A stretch of 64,000 bases of DNA from Rhododendron vialii (taxonomy: Eukaryota; Streptophyta; Magnoliopsida; Ericales; Ericaceae): NCBI RefSeq assembly GCF_030253575.1, contig NC_080568.1, forward strand, positions 20,360,501 to 20,424,500. The letters run 5' to 3'. The stretch's first letter is position 1. Each line of letters opens with the position of its first letter. Under the pieces are notes generated by a model that was not told the DNA's origin, ran no database searches, and saw only the letters and a list, made by a program, of their open reading frames with translations. Of the stretch, positions 1-10,920 are shown one piece after another. Position numbers and translations under genes: made by a program.

Positions 1-772
1 TACGTAACTTATTTGAAATTTTATTCTGGGACCACGTCTGGGATACACAGGTCTCAAGTGAGACATGTATGGCCGTATGGGGACATGGCAAGGAGCCAAC
101 ACATGTAAAAACTTAATTCGAGGGTCAAATTATAATATTTGGATACTATAGCACAAATAGTATTGGTTGCTGAGATATCGTATGGAACTATTGATACTTT
201 GTCTTGTCCCTTGTGTGGATGACTTTGCCTTCTTGATGGATTATCAACTGATTATGTAGAATTAGTGTTAATTTTTTTTTAAATTTTGGTTGTTCATGTT
301 ATAGTATTCAGTTGAATTTTTTTTGCTTGCCCCTATTGTGTGTATCCCCATTTTTTAAGAATTGCTGCAAACTGTGTCTGTGCACATGTGTGTTGATATC
401 CAATTCGTACCTTTCCCAAATGTCAAGTATGCAACACACATATATTATGCTTTTTGTAGAGTCTAGGTGATATAGATTCCTTTATATTCACATTCCTTGA
501 GAGTTCCTCTGCCTCAGTTCTTTATTCTATATTTTTCCTACTTGGATGATTCAGACCTTCTCAAAATAGCACATTAGCCTATGTTAAAGTTGTGCTTCCA
601 TTTCAACATTGTGATATGTTACGTGTTTTCCAATTCAGAATATGGCTATTTCTGCATTTGTATCCTTTTGTGATAGGAAAGATGTCTCTTTCTGTTTCTC
701 TCCACATTTATCTACTTATGTGTGATTAATATTCTTTTGTCTACTGAAGTGCCCTTTATCTTTATCGTGCAG
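1..772 (+). other. GLE1 intron or upstream sequence, no exon seen
   Basis: AT-rich sequence before the first recognisable GLE1 exon. It ends with a pyrimidine-rich tract and a CAG acceptor at 770-772. I see no exon, RNA gene or clear mobile element in it. The GLE1 exons coding for the N-terminal part must lie further upstream, outside the window, so this is most likely intron. Confidence 0.6.
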
Positions 773-3700
773 GAGGTAGTCAGGAACCAGGTTTTAGCAC
801 TGGAGACAGATCTGATGGATGAGAACAAGAAGTTTATTTATGCACTTAATCGAGTTAAGAAATATACCGAAGCACGGCAGGAAATTGAGAGAAAACAGGA
901 TATGCAGTATCAACGTGAGATGTAAGCTCCACTATTTTGATTTTAATTCTACTTGTTCAGTTTGAATCTGAACGATTGCATTATAGCATAGCTTTGTTTC
1001 TTATATGTGATACTGTTGACTTCTTCTGCCCAAGTCTTTGTCATTTTTGGACAAGATCTTAATTTTGAAGCAATTATAAAACATAGTCCTACTGAGGTGC
1101 TAATAATGTCTTTGGTGTTTTCACTTTTACATAGGTGCTTTCTTCAAGGCTTAAGAACTTTAAAGAACTTAAGGAGCTTGACTGAAAATTCTAAAACCAT
1201 CTGAATGGGATTCTGAGTTTGTCAGATCATAAATGTGTACATTTTACATATAAATCCATTAAAGGGGTGAGGAAGGTTGTAACTTTCTGTCAAGGCCCCA
1301 TGAGTCTATCTGGAGCTCAGTCAGTTGCCTAATGGTACTGCATAGTCCACAATATAGATGCTACTCAGCTATCCCATGGGTTGGGGTGAGGCATTTAGGA
1401 AAGTTGTCATGAGCACTGTACCAAATGATAGTGCAAATGTGCTTTATAAGCTCGCAGGGACATGGGATCCAATTCGCCTCTTGCTTAAAGCATCTGGAGC
1501 CTTTGTGATTGTGGGCTGGTTCATGTTACCACGGACAACACGAGTGATTAAATTTAGGCATTCAATGTCCTCTGTTTCCTTGTAATTTAATTTATCAGAG
1601 CAATGGTCTGCTTCTAATTCCGGACTCTTTCGTGGGGGCATTTCACGACATATGTTTCATAGCTGGCTCAGGATGAACCAAGGACATCATTAACTAGTAG
1701 AACCAGTTGGGCTATGGCTTTTGTAGTCATGCGGCAGGTCAATTTTGATTTGTTCTATCCGAGTCTTTCTGTGACTAAGCCAGCTTTGTATTAACTAGTG
1801 AGCATTGTGACAGTGGAAATCCCAAACATCTAACTTTTAGCAACCCAAAAGTAAGAAAAACGTAATTGCAAGTCTATAGATGTGGAAACTTGAATTGATA
1901 GATAAAGGAGGAAGAGTTAAGGTAAAATCCAGCGGAGAATAGGTGGTAACCCAAACTTCCCACCGGACAACGAAACATGAGAGAACTTGATGCTGCGATT
2001 GAATACCATGAAGCTATAGGGAATCTAGAGGAGCAGAAAAAAAAAAAAATGGAGACAATCATTTGTTTAAATTGCTGGCTAGAGTTGTACCAGGGAAACT
2101 TGATGAGTACTCCAGGATGTCATGAAGGACCAGCAGGCAGTTATTCAAACAATGCTGTAGAATCCCCAAATTTGGTAAAATTATGCAACTGATGGATGGA
2201 GGAATTTCGGATCCGGTTCATTTCTAAAACGGTTAGGCGAACTGATGTAGTGGGATAAATTTGGGCATTTCTCTTGTGATCAGCTTGTAGTTGGTGTGTC
2301 AAAGGAAGCCAAGGAAACTAAACCCTTCAGATGTCTTATGGGGAGATTTAACTGTGAAGGTGAAGAGCATATTTGTCAACAAGATAATTATTTGCCTACC
2401 AACAATACGGGGCTGGTTTTTTAATATCGTGATGACACTATGAGAGTTAGATGTTCTGATATTATTGTATGAGTGAAGCCCTACAATTTGTTGGAAATTA
2501 TTGGTCTAATTAGGTGTACAGTGTAAAGAAATAGACCCTTTGCGATAACAGTATGCAAGCTAAAGATTTTTGAGAGACGTAAATATGTTGAGAATTTCTC
2601 AACTTTAGAACCACCAATGGTTTAAGGAAAAAAAATGTGTTGTTTGATACTCCCTCCGTCCCATTTTCTTTGGACTTTTTTGATATTCGTGTCATTTTTA
2701 TCTTCCAGTATGAATCTCCAAAAATATGCAATATGCATCTTGTTTGATAGTTCTTGATTAGATCTATAATATAAAGTTTTCAAAATTATGAAAAGTATAA
2801 TAAATTGGGAGATATAAGAGTTTAAAAAATGGTGCAAATATTGAAAAAGACCAAAGAAAATTGGACGGAGGGAGTATATTCTAAATGTTGATACTGGTTG
2901 TTGATTCCATTTTGGCTCTACTTTTTCACCTTGTAGTTTCCTCCTACAATAGGAAAAGAACATAATTTTTACTTCATGCGAATTGCAGTGCAGAAGCACT
3001 GGATAATCACTTAACAGCAATTCAGAGGGACCACGAGCATAAATCCCAAATAGAAGAAAGAAGAATTAGAGATGATGCAGCTATTGAGGAGGCCAAAAGA
3101 AGAGAAAAGGCTCTTCAGGAAGAAAAGCTGCGGCAAGAAAAGGTTAGATAAGAAGCAGAGGCTTGTTAACTTGGTGATCCTTTGTCTGACATGTCATTCA
3201 TTTGCATAAAAAACCGTATGCATGGTGACACTTTTCATGCTGTTTCTTCAACTCAACCAAGAAAAAGGCAGTTTTCTACAACGGAGAACCTGTCCTAAGC
3301 AGAGCCTTTCAGACCCACGCCAAACTTTGGGCTCAAGCAACTTCTTGCTAGAAATAGCTTTTGTTTAAGTCAAGAACATGAATTTTTTAATGTTTTTTAG
3401 TTCTCTAAAACTTCACTTTTTAGGGCATAATTTCCGTTAAAGCGAATGTTTCCGTGCATTTCCTCACTGTGTCTACTCGAATGGTGTAGCACATTATGTT
3501 TGGAGCAAGTCACTCTTCATTTTTGGTTCAGTGGTGGGTTTACCTTCCTCATGCTGCATAGGAACACCGTGTCAATTGGTTTTCTCTCCTTTTATTTGCT
3601 ACTGGTTCTACTTTTCTTTTTCTTTTCTAATTTTAAATGTTACAATGTGAACATGGACTTTTTGCTAATAATATTCATGAACAAACAAGGGTGGTAGAAT

Positions 3701-6700
3701 ACTGGAGGTGTGGATAATAAGGTTTATGCCCCGTAGTGCATAATAAGGTTTTACTCATATGAACATTGTTAGTGCTCAATATGCTTTTTGTTTTTGTAAT
3801 TTTGTGGAATGCAATACTTCCCTTCCACCCACGATAGATCCCTTTAATTCTATGGAAACTGTCTTAAGAATCAGAAATATGAACACTTCATTTTTCTTAA
3901 AAAAGGTGGACTATGATGTCAGTAACCATCGTGATTCGTAACAACACATGCCATCAATCAGAACTTTTCTCACATACTGAAAATCTGTTATGCAAGGAAA
4001 CCTTGTATGGGACAAAGATGTCAATGTCTTTTCCAATATAATGCATGCAGGATCATATTGTGCTCGTTTGCCAAAGTATTATGTTTCCTGTGTGCACTCA
4101 TGGCTCTGTATCGGATTGTGATTGCTATGATTCTTAGATTGGTTCCTGTTTTTCTGCCCACAATTGGTTTGCTATAGTTATCATGTACATCTACTTCCTG
4201 GGAATTGGTGGGAAATTCTACTGGTAACATGATAGTATATCTCCTTTTCTTATGTAAATGTTAGATATTGATCATTGAGGTTGTATCTTTGGATGCAGGC
4301 TAGACTTATCATTGAGGTTGTATCTTTGGATGCAGGCTAGACTTGAGGCTGAAAGGAAGAGAGCTGAAGAAGCAAAAGCAGCTGCTGTGGAAGCTGATAG
4401 GAAGGCAGCAAAGGAAGCTGCGGAAAAAGTTGCCAAGGAAGATTCAGCAAGGGCTGCTGCCGCTGCTGTGGTTGCTTCAGCTGTAGCTATTGGGCGTCAG
4501 ACAGGTGCCAGCTCAGTAGTTGTGAATGATGGATCCAGGAAATTTAGACCTGATGGAGTAAAAGAAGTTCTACAAGCAGGTATGTCAGTTCCAAAATCTT
4601 ATGCTATTTCTAGGGGGCAACCCTCGCTTTTCCATGTGTCAACCGTTTTATTTGCTATGATTCATCCTTTTTAACCTCCAACTGGAGTGCAAAAAGTCAT
4701 GACTCATGTCAGTTAATACCACTTGCTGCCGAAGCCAAAGAAGACTAATGTGTGTTTTGACTTGCATAATTCAATCTAATGTGAAGAATCCTTGTAAGCA
4801 TAAGTCATGATGGTTTTTCTACCTGAGTCTGTATTTTTTTCCCCACCTTTTGTCCTTGTAGTCTTGCTCATGTATGTAAATAACGTGACTCCATATTTTT
4901 TCAGTAGAAAATAAGCATGCTGCTTGAATTGAAGGATGTGTTCTGAATTTCATTCCCACATCCATTAGAAATTTCATTCTCATCTGGAATTGCAATTGAC
5001 TAATCAATTTGATTGCAGGAAATATACTTAAGTGTGCAGAAAGCGCTATAAAATTAGAGGAAAGAAGACAACAAATTTACAAGGAAGTTGCCATTAAAAA
5101 TGAGGAGCTGAGATTGGGTTCAAACACTGTAAGTGATTATGTGAATGTTATCAGACTTTGAATCTCCAGAGAGTTTAGAAATGGCTCCTTTGCTCATATT
5201 TTAGAAGTGTTCTCCTGTTCCGGTTAGTGTTATGCAACTTATGCTGATATTGAGCATCATATTGTACTTGTTGATGCCTTCCCTTGAATGTAGAAATGTA
5301 GTTGTATTATTCTCGAAATGCAGATGCTTATATCCTTGCTACAGAATTCCTTGCATTACTTTTATATTGGAATTGAATTTTTTTTTTTTTTTGACAAGTG
5401 CGAGATCTTATTGAACTCAACCAAAGAAACAAAGCCTAGGGATGGAATCCCTTACAACAGCCAACAAATACAACCACAAAGACAGCCAGCATCTAACAAA
5501 AGAACACCAGCCTTTCTGGCCTGTCCCTCACCAGGAACAGGGACAGCAGGAATATCAGCCTTTCTAGGCTTCTTAACACCCTTGCTACGACCCCTTCCCT
5601 TCTTCTTTGGTGGAGAAACCCCAGAAGTCAGATCAAGAGTCAACCCAGCATCAAATTCCTCATCAGTGGGGAGAGTAATAGGATCTCCAACTGGATCAAG
5701 AGGGCCCTGACCCTCATCACCAGGTATACTTTGAAAGATAGAGAACATATTTTCCCCGGACTTAGTACCAGAAGAAGAGCACAAAGGCTTAGGAACCATA
5801 GGAGGTAAAACCACCTCTGTCCCCACCATAACAGACTTCTGCTTAGAATTCTCCATAACCCTAGGAGATCCTTATCATACACAATGCCAGGAGAATGAAC
5901 TGGAGAAACCACAACAGAAACACCAGCAGATTCATCAACTGTAGAAGATGGAACACCAGCAGCATGATTAAGAGCAGAGGCAGTCACTACAGTGGTTTTA
6001 GCAACCCACACCTGCTGCTTAGGAGGCATAGGAGCAGGTTTAGGCTGGCAATGCTTATGTCCAAACACATGGCACAATTTACACATGAGGGGCTTCCACA
6101 GATACCAAACCCTAATTGTAAAGTTGGCCCCCGAGGGTAAATTCAGAACAAAGCTTTCAGGCAAAGGAGCAGATGCATCAACTTCCACACAGATTTTGGC
6201 ATAACTGGTCTTTTACAAGATTCAGCGAGGTGGTCAGCATAAAGGAGTTTCCCAATTGTGCTTGCCACATGGCTCAACCCATCCTCTGTCTAGAGCTCCA
6301 GTAGAAAACCAAACCAAACCGAGCCTTGTGTCCCAATCACTTGGGGTCGGCTCTAGAGATCCTGTAGAACATTTGTAAAAATGAGAAAATACAGGAATCT
6401 TTACTAATTGTTCCTTAACTAGGCTCATTGGAGGATGCCATTGTTAAAGCACCATAGGACTACCCCCAAAGTGCTGTGGACCAGATTCTATCACCTGCCA
6501 ACAGGAGCGGTGTAAGGCAATGAAGACACAGGAACTGACCTAGGGCTCGAAGAGCAGCCCTTCTCCACCAACTCTTGTCGAAGCCTATGAACGTCAGCAC
6601 TCAATTCACAGATTTGAGTCACCGCAGGGACAGCAGATTCCGAAATCACCAGACGATCAAAACTTGGAGTGGAATTCTCCAGCACCTCAATTGGATTCTC

Positions 6701-6859
6701 GTGATGAACATTGACGGGAGAAAGCTTAGTGCCACACGAAGAACCAGATTTCAGCAGAGAGCCTTCCAGAACCATAAAATTAATCTCATAACCATCCTCC
6801 CCCCTGAATCGAGATCAGAAAGGAACAAAAAAAAAAAAAAAACGAACCCTAGAAATAGC

Positions 6860-6921
<62 letters not shown>

Positions 6922-8215
6922 AAAATTCGAATATTTGAATTTATTGGAATTAAACTTATTTTCAACTTTGCAAGTTTTATCAGAACCAGTCTTGTATTTT
7001 TATACTGAATCATGTCTTTATCTGCTTCTCATGCACAGGACCCCCTCAACCATGGCGCAAAGATACGGAGACTGGTCAAAACAATTACTGGGTTGAAGGA
7101 TAACGTAAGGTGAGGTGAATTCTTCTATGGTAACTCTTAGTTGCTGTCATCATTTGATATCCCATTCTGCACGCAGATATAATGTTACTGCAATTCATTG
7201 AGGCATTGATACCCTTTTCCATGTGTGATGTACCTTTTATTAGTAAAGGGTCGGAGGGGATTTGAAGCTATAATCAATTTTACTCAATTAGCAAGGGTTA
7301 CACACTAGAGCTCATTCTAGTACTCAAAGTGGTGCGGTATCCATCACTAGGGATAGGGTTGCAAGCGAACCAAGCTGTTCATGAGCAGCTCAAGGCTTGG
7401 CTCGGTTTGTTTATTAAATGAGCTGAGCTCAAATAGAATTTTGGCTCGTTTAGCAAATGAGAGGAGCTCGAGCTAGCCGTAGCTCTGCTGAGTCTGCTCG
7501 TGTAGATAACCTCGGCATGTATGTATGGGCTTGGCTCGTTTATTGAGTTTTGTTTTGTTCTTGAACCGAGGTTGATTTCTCAAATACTAATTGAGCTCAA
7601 GCTCACTGAGTTTTAAACCAGCCGAGCTTGAACACCCTAAAGCTTAGCTCGTTTGTACCCCTAGTCCTAGAGAGCTCCCATAGAACCTATGGTGATCCGA
7701 TAGGTCGGCGTGACCACACGGATAACTTGGAGATAAGCATACTAAATCACTAATCAAAGAGGAAAGATAATAACATACAGAAATTGTAACTAAGCCAATA
7801 TGGCACATATATGAACAAGAATCAACATTTTTTTTGCTGATAATGATCCTTGTTCATGAGTCTGTTGGTGTTTTGGTGCAAAATTTGCATGTGTTTTGAG
7901 TGTACTGGATCTCTATAGCATTTATTCCCTTGTTCTTAATTTCAGTCGAATACTTTCACGTGACATATGTGACTTGCATATTGGTGTTTATGGATTAATT
8001 TGCTATTGCAGAACCAAAGCAGAACAATTGGTTGAGATATTCTTTGATTCATCTTGCCCCCAGTCGATCAGTGTAGCAATTTTTGCCGAGAAGGTAATAG
8101 TCGTCGACTTTTTACCTTTTAGAATGGTGGGAACATGAAGAAAGGAACAGAAAAGTAAAAGGGGTCATGCTCCAGTGATTTGGTGCCATACTTGCAGATT
8201 TATTGGAAAGAAAAT

Positions 8216-8286
<71 letters not shown>

Positions 8287-10352
8287 CGCGCGTAACACTA
8301 GATGTATGTGTGTATGTTGTTATGCTTTGTGCTATTTGTACTTACACTAGGTCGTAACTGGTAACCAAGGAAATTTAGATAAACAACTTAATGTACTAAC
8401 ATGTATGCTGTTTCATTGTCAAGGAATTTAGATAAACAACTTAATGTACTGACATGTATGCCGTTTCATTGTTGCAGATCGTGGACCAGTGTCTTACGCC
8501 AAATAAGGCCACATTTGCTTATGCTCTTGCCGCCGTTCTTGTTTCTTCACGGGTACCAAATGTTCCCCTTTTTGTTTGTCTTACGACTCTTAACTTAACC
8601 CTGCTTGTAGTTAGTTTTCTAATAGGCATTAAAATGTGAGGCAAATAAACAGTTTAAGGATTTGTACTTCTGAGCTTTTGATGATTGCATCCACGTGAAT
8701 CTGTTTTGGCAAGTTCTTGGTTTTAGGATATATATGAGACTAGTGCTATGCTGGCTTGGTTGCATCAGGGGCCGTGAGCACTTAGATGTAATTCAGCATT
8801 ATATGTTTGATAATGTAAATTATGTGGTATGAGTTCAAACAGGAACTTGATATTTCGTTAGAAGTTGAACTTTATCTAGTAGTTTTACAAAATCATTCTG
8901 CGTCTAGTTATTTTGCTGGGACACGTTCTCTAAACGGCTGTTTGCACATTGTATGAATTAACTGCATGTCAGACAACTGACTCTTCGAATTGTTGCAAAT
9001 TATGTTTTTGAACTAGGTTCCACTTGCTATGGATCTTCTCCTTGCCCAGTTGAATAGAGCTTGCATCTACACTGTCCCAAAGCATATTACTTACTCCAAG
9101 GTACTCACCACAAGTTTTAAAGATTCATTTGCTTTGTAAGTACTTTCTTTCTGTGTACGTGTTTTGATTTTTCAATGATGGCATCATTTAGTGAAAATCT
9201 TCTCCACGACGACTCTACAAATTGGCAAATGGGATGCAATAGATAATAGTTGAAGAAAGTTCGGCTAATTCCTGTATCTTCTAGTGTTTTTGTCATGTGA
9301 ATGTTAACACTGTTCTTGCTTCTTCAGACGCTATTTGGAACGAAAGAAGCTTATCGCCAAGCCATTGGTTACAAAGAAGAAGACGGGGTGCTTGAGAGTG
9401 AAGAGAAATATGTTAAACGGGTAGACTCATGTATGAGACTTTATGGAGCTCTTGTTCAGGTCTGTCCCTCTGCTGAATTCTATTTCAACCAATACCTTGC
9501 AATAAATGTGTAGAAATGCACCTACGGTAGTTTTGCATCTGGTTATTCTACGAATGCCTCTGTATCCTTTATAGGGGGCCCATTTGGTTAACATTGCTTA
9601 TTTATAAACCAAAATTGTTCGGCATCCACTTTGCTTATTTGGAAGAGGAAATATTGGGATCTTGTTGAATAAGCAAATGAGGAACTCGACTGCAAATAAG
9701 CAAGCGAACAAAACCCACAAAACCGGCCCTTTGTCTAAGCTATAAGAAAATAACTACAATAACTAAATGGGCCCTCACTTCTAGGCAAAAAGCAAATACA
9801 CAACTAACCAGACAGGTCCTTAGTTTCAACCTATGGTGCTAAGATCCTGTTTTTTGACAGACGGAGGATGGGGGTGTCCAAAACAAGCATGGTCTGACAG
9901 AAGGTTGGGCATGGCTTGCCAGATTCTTGAATGCTCTCCCTGCAAATTTATATACTGGAGTTGCATTGCTGGCATTCCTTGAAGTAAGTCGATTTGACGT
10001 ATTTACTTGTAAAACTGACTTAGAATGTGTAGATTTTGTTAAAAAAACTCTGTTTTGCTACCAGATGGCAGGGTTTGCTCTCTATAGAAGATACAAAGCT
10101 CAGTTCAAGAAGTTATTGAACATCATTTACCGGGACTTTTTAAGTGCACTTAAACAACGGAGAGGAGATGCAAAGCTCACGATAGTCATCACTAGTATCC
10201 AGAGTTACATAGAGTCAAACAAGTTCCTTGAGGAACCAGAAGGAAGGTCCCTGCAGAGTTCTTCACTATCACGAGAGTGTGCTCCGGATGAGTATGCCCA
10301 AGCACCATCATCATATCATCGCCCATCAAACAGGGGTTTCTACCAGTATTAG
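773..10352 (+). CDS. GLE1: mRNA export factor GLE1, 3' eleven exons (5' end outside window)
   Basis: Exons: 773-921, 2989-3142, 4336-4579, 5019-5128, 7039-7109, 8012-8093, 8478-8552, 9017-9100, 9328-9459, 9861-9983, 10065-10352 (stop TAG). All have GT/AG borders and compatible phase. The first four exons encode a long charged alpha-helical coiled coil (EERRIRDDAAIEEAKRREK, then an Ala/Lys-rich stretch). The rest encode the conserved C-terminal GLE1 domain, with PQSISVAIFAEK, CIYTVPKHITYS, EAYRQAIGY, MRLYGALVQ and GWAWLARFLNALPANLYTG. In the family this HEAT-like domain binds inositol hexakisphosphate and activates the DEAD-box helicase DBP5/LOS4 at the cytoplasmic side of the nuclear pore, releasing mRNA. 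The reading frame is intact in every visible exon. The introns are large and full of insertions. The product is missing its N-terminal portion only because the window begins inside the gene. Confidence 0.93.
922..2649 (+). other. GLE1 intron, first part, no supported gene
   Basis: Intron between the exons ending at 921 and starting at 2989. Around 1925-2060 there is a short stretch that reads like decayed coding sequence (MRELDAAIEYHEAIGNLEEQ in one frame, preceded by PNFPPDNET in another), followed by a poly-A run. I do not recognise the family. Nothing else supportable was found. Confidence 0.4.
2650..2874. mobile_element. Stowaway-type MITE (Tc1/mariner) in GLE1 intron
   Basis: A 225-bp element flanked by TA at 2648-2649 and 2875-2876. 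It begins CTCCCTCCGTCCCATTTTC and ends with the inverted form TTGGACGGAGGGAG. The CTCCCTCCGTCC terminus and the TA target duplication define Stowaway elements of plants. The inverted repeat extends inwards (CTTTGGACTTTTT against AAAAAGACCAAAG). It carries no coding sequence. A second member lies at 49529-49762. Confidence 0.9.
4271..4344 (+). repeat. perfect 37-bp tandem duplication spanning a GLE1 splice acceptor
   Basis: The 37 bases at 4271-4307 are repeated exactly at 4308-4344. Each copy contains the end of the intron, the acceptor TGCAG and the first nine exon bases GCTAGACTT. Possible exon starts are therefore 4299 and 4336. Using 4299 adds 37 bases that reach an in-frame TAG at the second GGC TAG, so only 4336 gives a continuous GLE1 frame. 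Confidence 0.9.
6301..6370. mobile_element. SINE 3'-end fragment inside the LINE ORF1
   Basis: The words CCAAACCAAACCGAGCC, TCCCAATCACTTGGGGTCGG and CTAGAGATCC resemble the 3' region of Au-like plant SINEs. They interrupt the LINE ORF1 between IPVFSHF and LELWTEDG. A similar fragment lies near 52690-52735. The tRNA-related head is not seen, so this is a partial copy at best. Confidence 0.45.
6860..6920. repeat. (GA)n microsatellite
   Basis: About 60 bases of uninterrupted GA at the 5' end of the LINE. On the LINE strand it is a CT tract in the 5' leader. Confidence 0.97.
7355..7662. mobile_element. MITE-like element, hAT-type ends, in GLE1 intron
   Basis: About 308 bp. The left end AGGGTTGCAAGCGAACCAAG pairs with the inverted right end AGGGGTACAAACGAGCTAAG. 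The interior is a run of GAGCTCGAGCT / GCTCGTTTA-like words typical of the plant elements that start TAGGGGTG-CAAACGAGCC. I could not find a clean 8-bp target duplication. It lies between exons ending at 7109 and starting at 8012. Confidence 0.65.
8217..8283. repeat. (CT)n microsatellite in GLE1 intron
   Basis: About 66 bases of CT repeat followed by GTGCGCGCG. Confidence 0.97.
8366..8473 (+). repeat. tandem duplication of about 53 bp just before a GLE1 exon
   Basis: Copy 1 (8366-8419) and copy 2 (8421-8473) share AATTTAGATAAACAACTTAA and CATGTATGC-GTTTCATTGT with three or four differences. Copy 2 ends at the real acceptor TTGCAG (exon starts 8478). Copy 1 ends in TCAAG, so an alternative upstream AG exists. 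Confidence 0.85.
9570..9821. mobile_element. possible Tourist-like MITE in GLE1 intron
   Basis: About 250 bp with diverged inverted ends: AGGGGGCCCATTTGGTTAAC at the left and, inverted, AAGGACCTGTCTGGTTAGTT at the right. The terminal GGNCCNTTTGGTTA word is common in Tourist (PIF/Harbinger) MITEs. A clean TTA duplication is not visible. Confidence 0.45.
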
Positions 10353-10377
10353 ACGTCATTGCATCTTCAAAGAGTTT

Positions 10378-10920
10378 GAGTAGTAGTTGCGCGAGGTGTA
10401 ATTTAAACCAAATCTTTGGGTGGGAAAGGAGGAGAAGCTTTCCATCCCTGGTTCTGGTTTAATCCTCCATATTCATTTATTTTGGAATTCTTATTTTTAG
10501 AGTGGGATTCCAACTTAGCTCCCCTTGATCGAGATTTTGAGAAAAGTCTCTCTTTGGAGGGCACTGTTTGAAGAAAGTCGTATGCTGTATTTGGGGTAAT
10601 TATTGTCTATTGTTTACCTCTGTTGTAGAATCAGAGAGTGGAGTAGTAGTTGCACGATGTGTAATATAACCAAAGCTTTGGGTGAGAAAAGAGGTGAAGT
10701 TCTCCGTCCCTGGTTCTGCTGTAACTGGCCTGGCATGGATCCTCGATGTTCATTGATTCTGGAATTCTTATTTCTAGTGTGGGATTCCGACTGAGCTCCC
10801 CAAGGTGAGATTTTAAGAAGACTTTCGCTTTGGAGAGCCATGTACAAAGGAAGTTGTAAGCTGTATTTGGGTAATTAATAATTATTGTGTGTCGTTTACC
10901 TCTATTGTAGAATCGGACGA
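10378..10920 (+). repeat. tandem duplication (263-bp unit) downstream of GLE1 stop
   Basis: Copy 1, 10378-10640, and copy 2, 10641-10920, are clearly alike. Both start GAGTAGTAGTTGC and share GGAATTCTTATTT, GTGGGATTCC, GCTGTATTTGGG and TTTACCTCT-TTGTAGAATC. They differ by scattered substitutions and small indels. The unit begins 26 bases after the GLE1 stop, so it duplicates most of the probable 3' UTR. Confidence 0.85.

Larger units (their letters stand above)
5378..6942 (-). mobile_element. LINE (L1-type) with ORF1 and both ends but no ORF2, in GLE1 intron
   Basis: Minus-strand non-LTR retrotransposon of about 1.56 kb. A run of 15 T at 5378-5392 is its poly-A tail. An imperfect 12-bp target duplication (ATTGGAATTGAA at 5366-5377, ATTGGAATTAAA at 6943-6954) flanks it. 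ORF1 pieces on the minus strand: an N-terminal part from 6775 (MVLEGSLLKSGS), then LELWTEDGLSHVAS and LLYADHLAE near 6300-6210, then VEVDASAPLPESFVLNLPSG from 6188 and a zinc knuckle CKLCHVFGHKHC. This is the DUF4283 plus CCHC arrangement of plant LINE ORF1. After a basic tail (PKKKGRGRSKG) the sequence goes straight to the 3' end; the endonuclease and reverse transcriptase ORF is absent. The frame is broken at several places. Confidence 0.85.

Noticed and set aside
4299..4335. GLE1 exon beginning at the first acceptor
   Set aside because: It leads to an in-frame TAG and is the upstream copy of the 37-bp duplication.
6575..7096. 173-codon plus-strand frame
   Set aside because: It runs through a GA microsatellite (Arg-Glu repeat) and antisense LINE ORF1.
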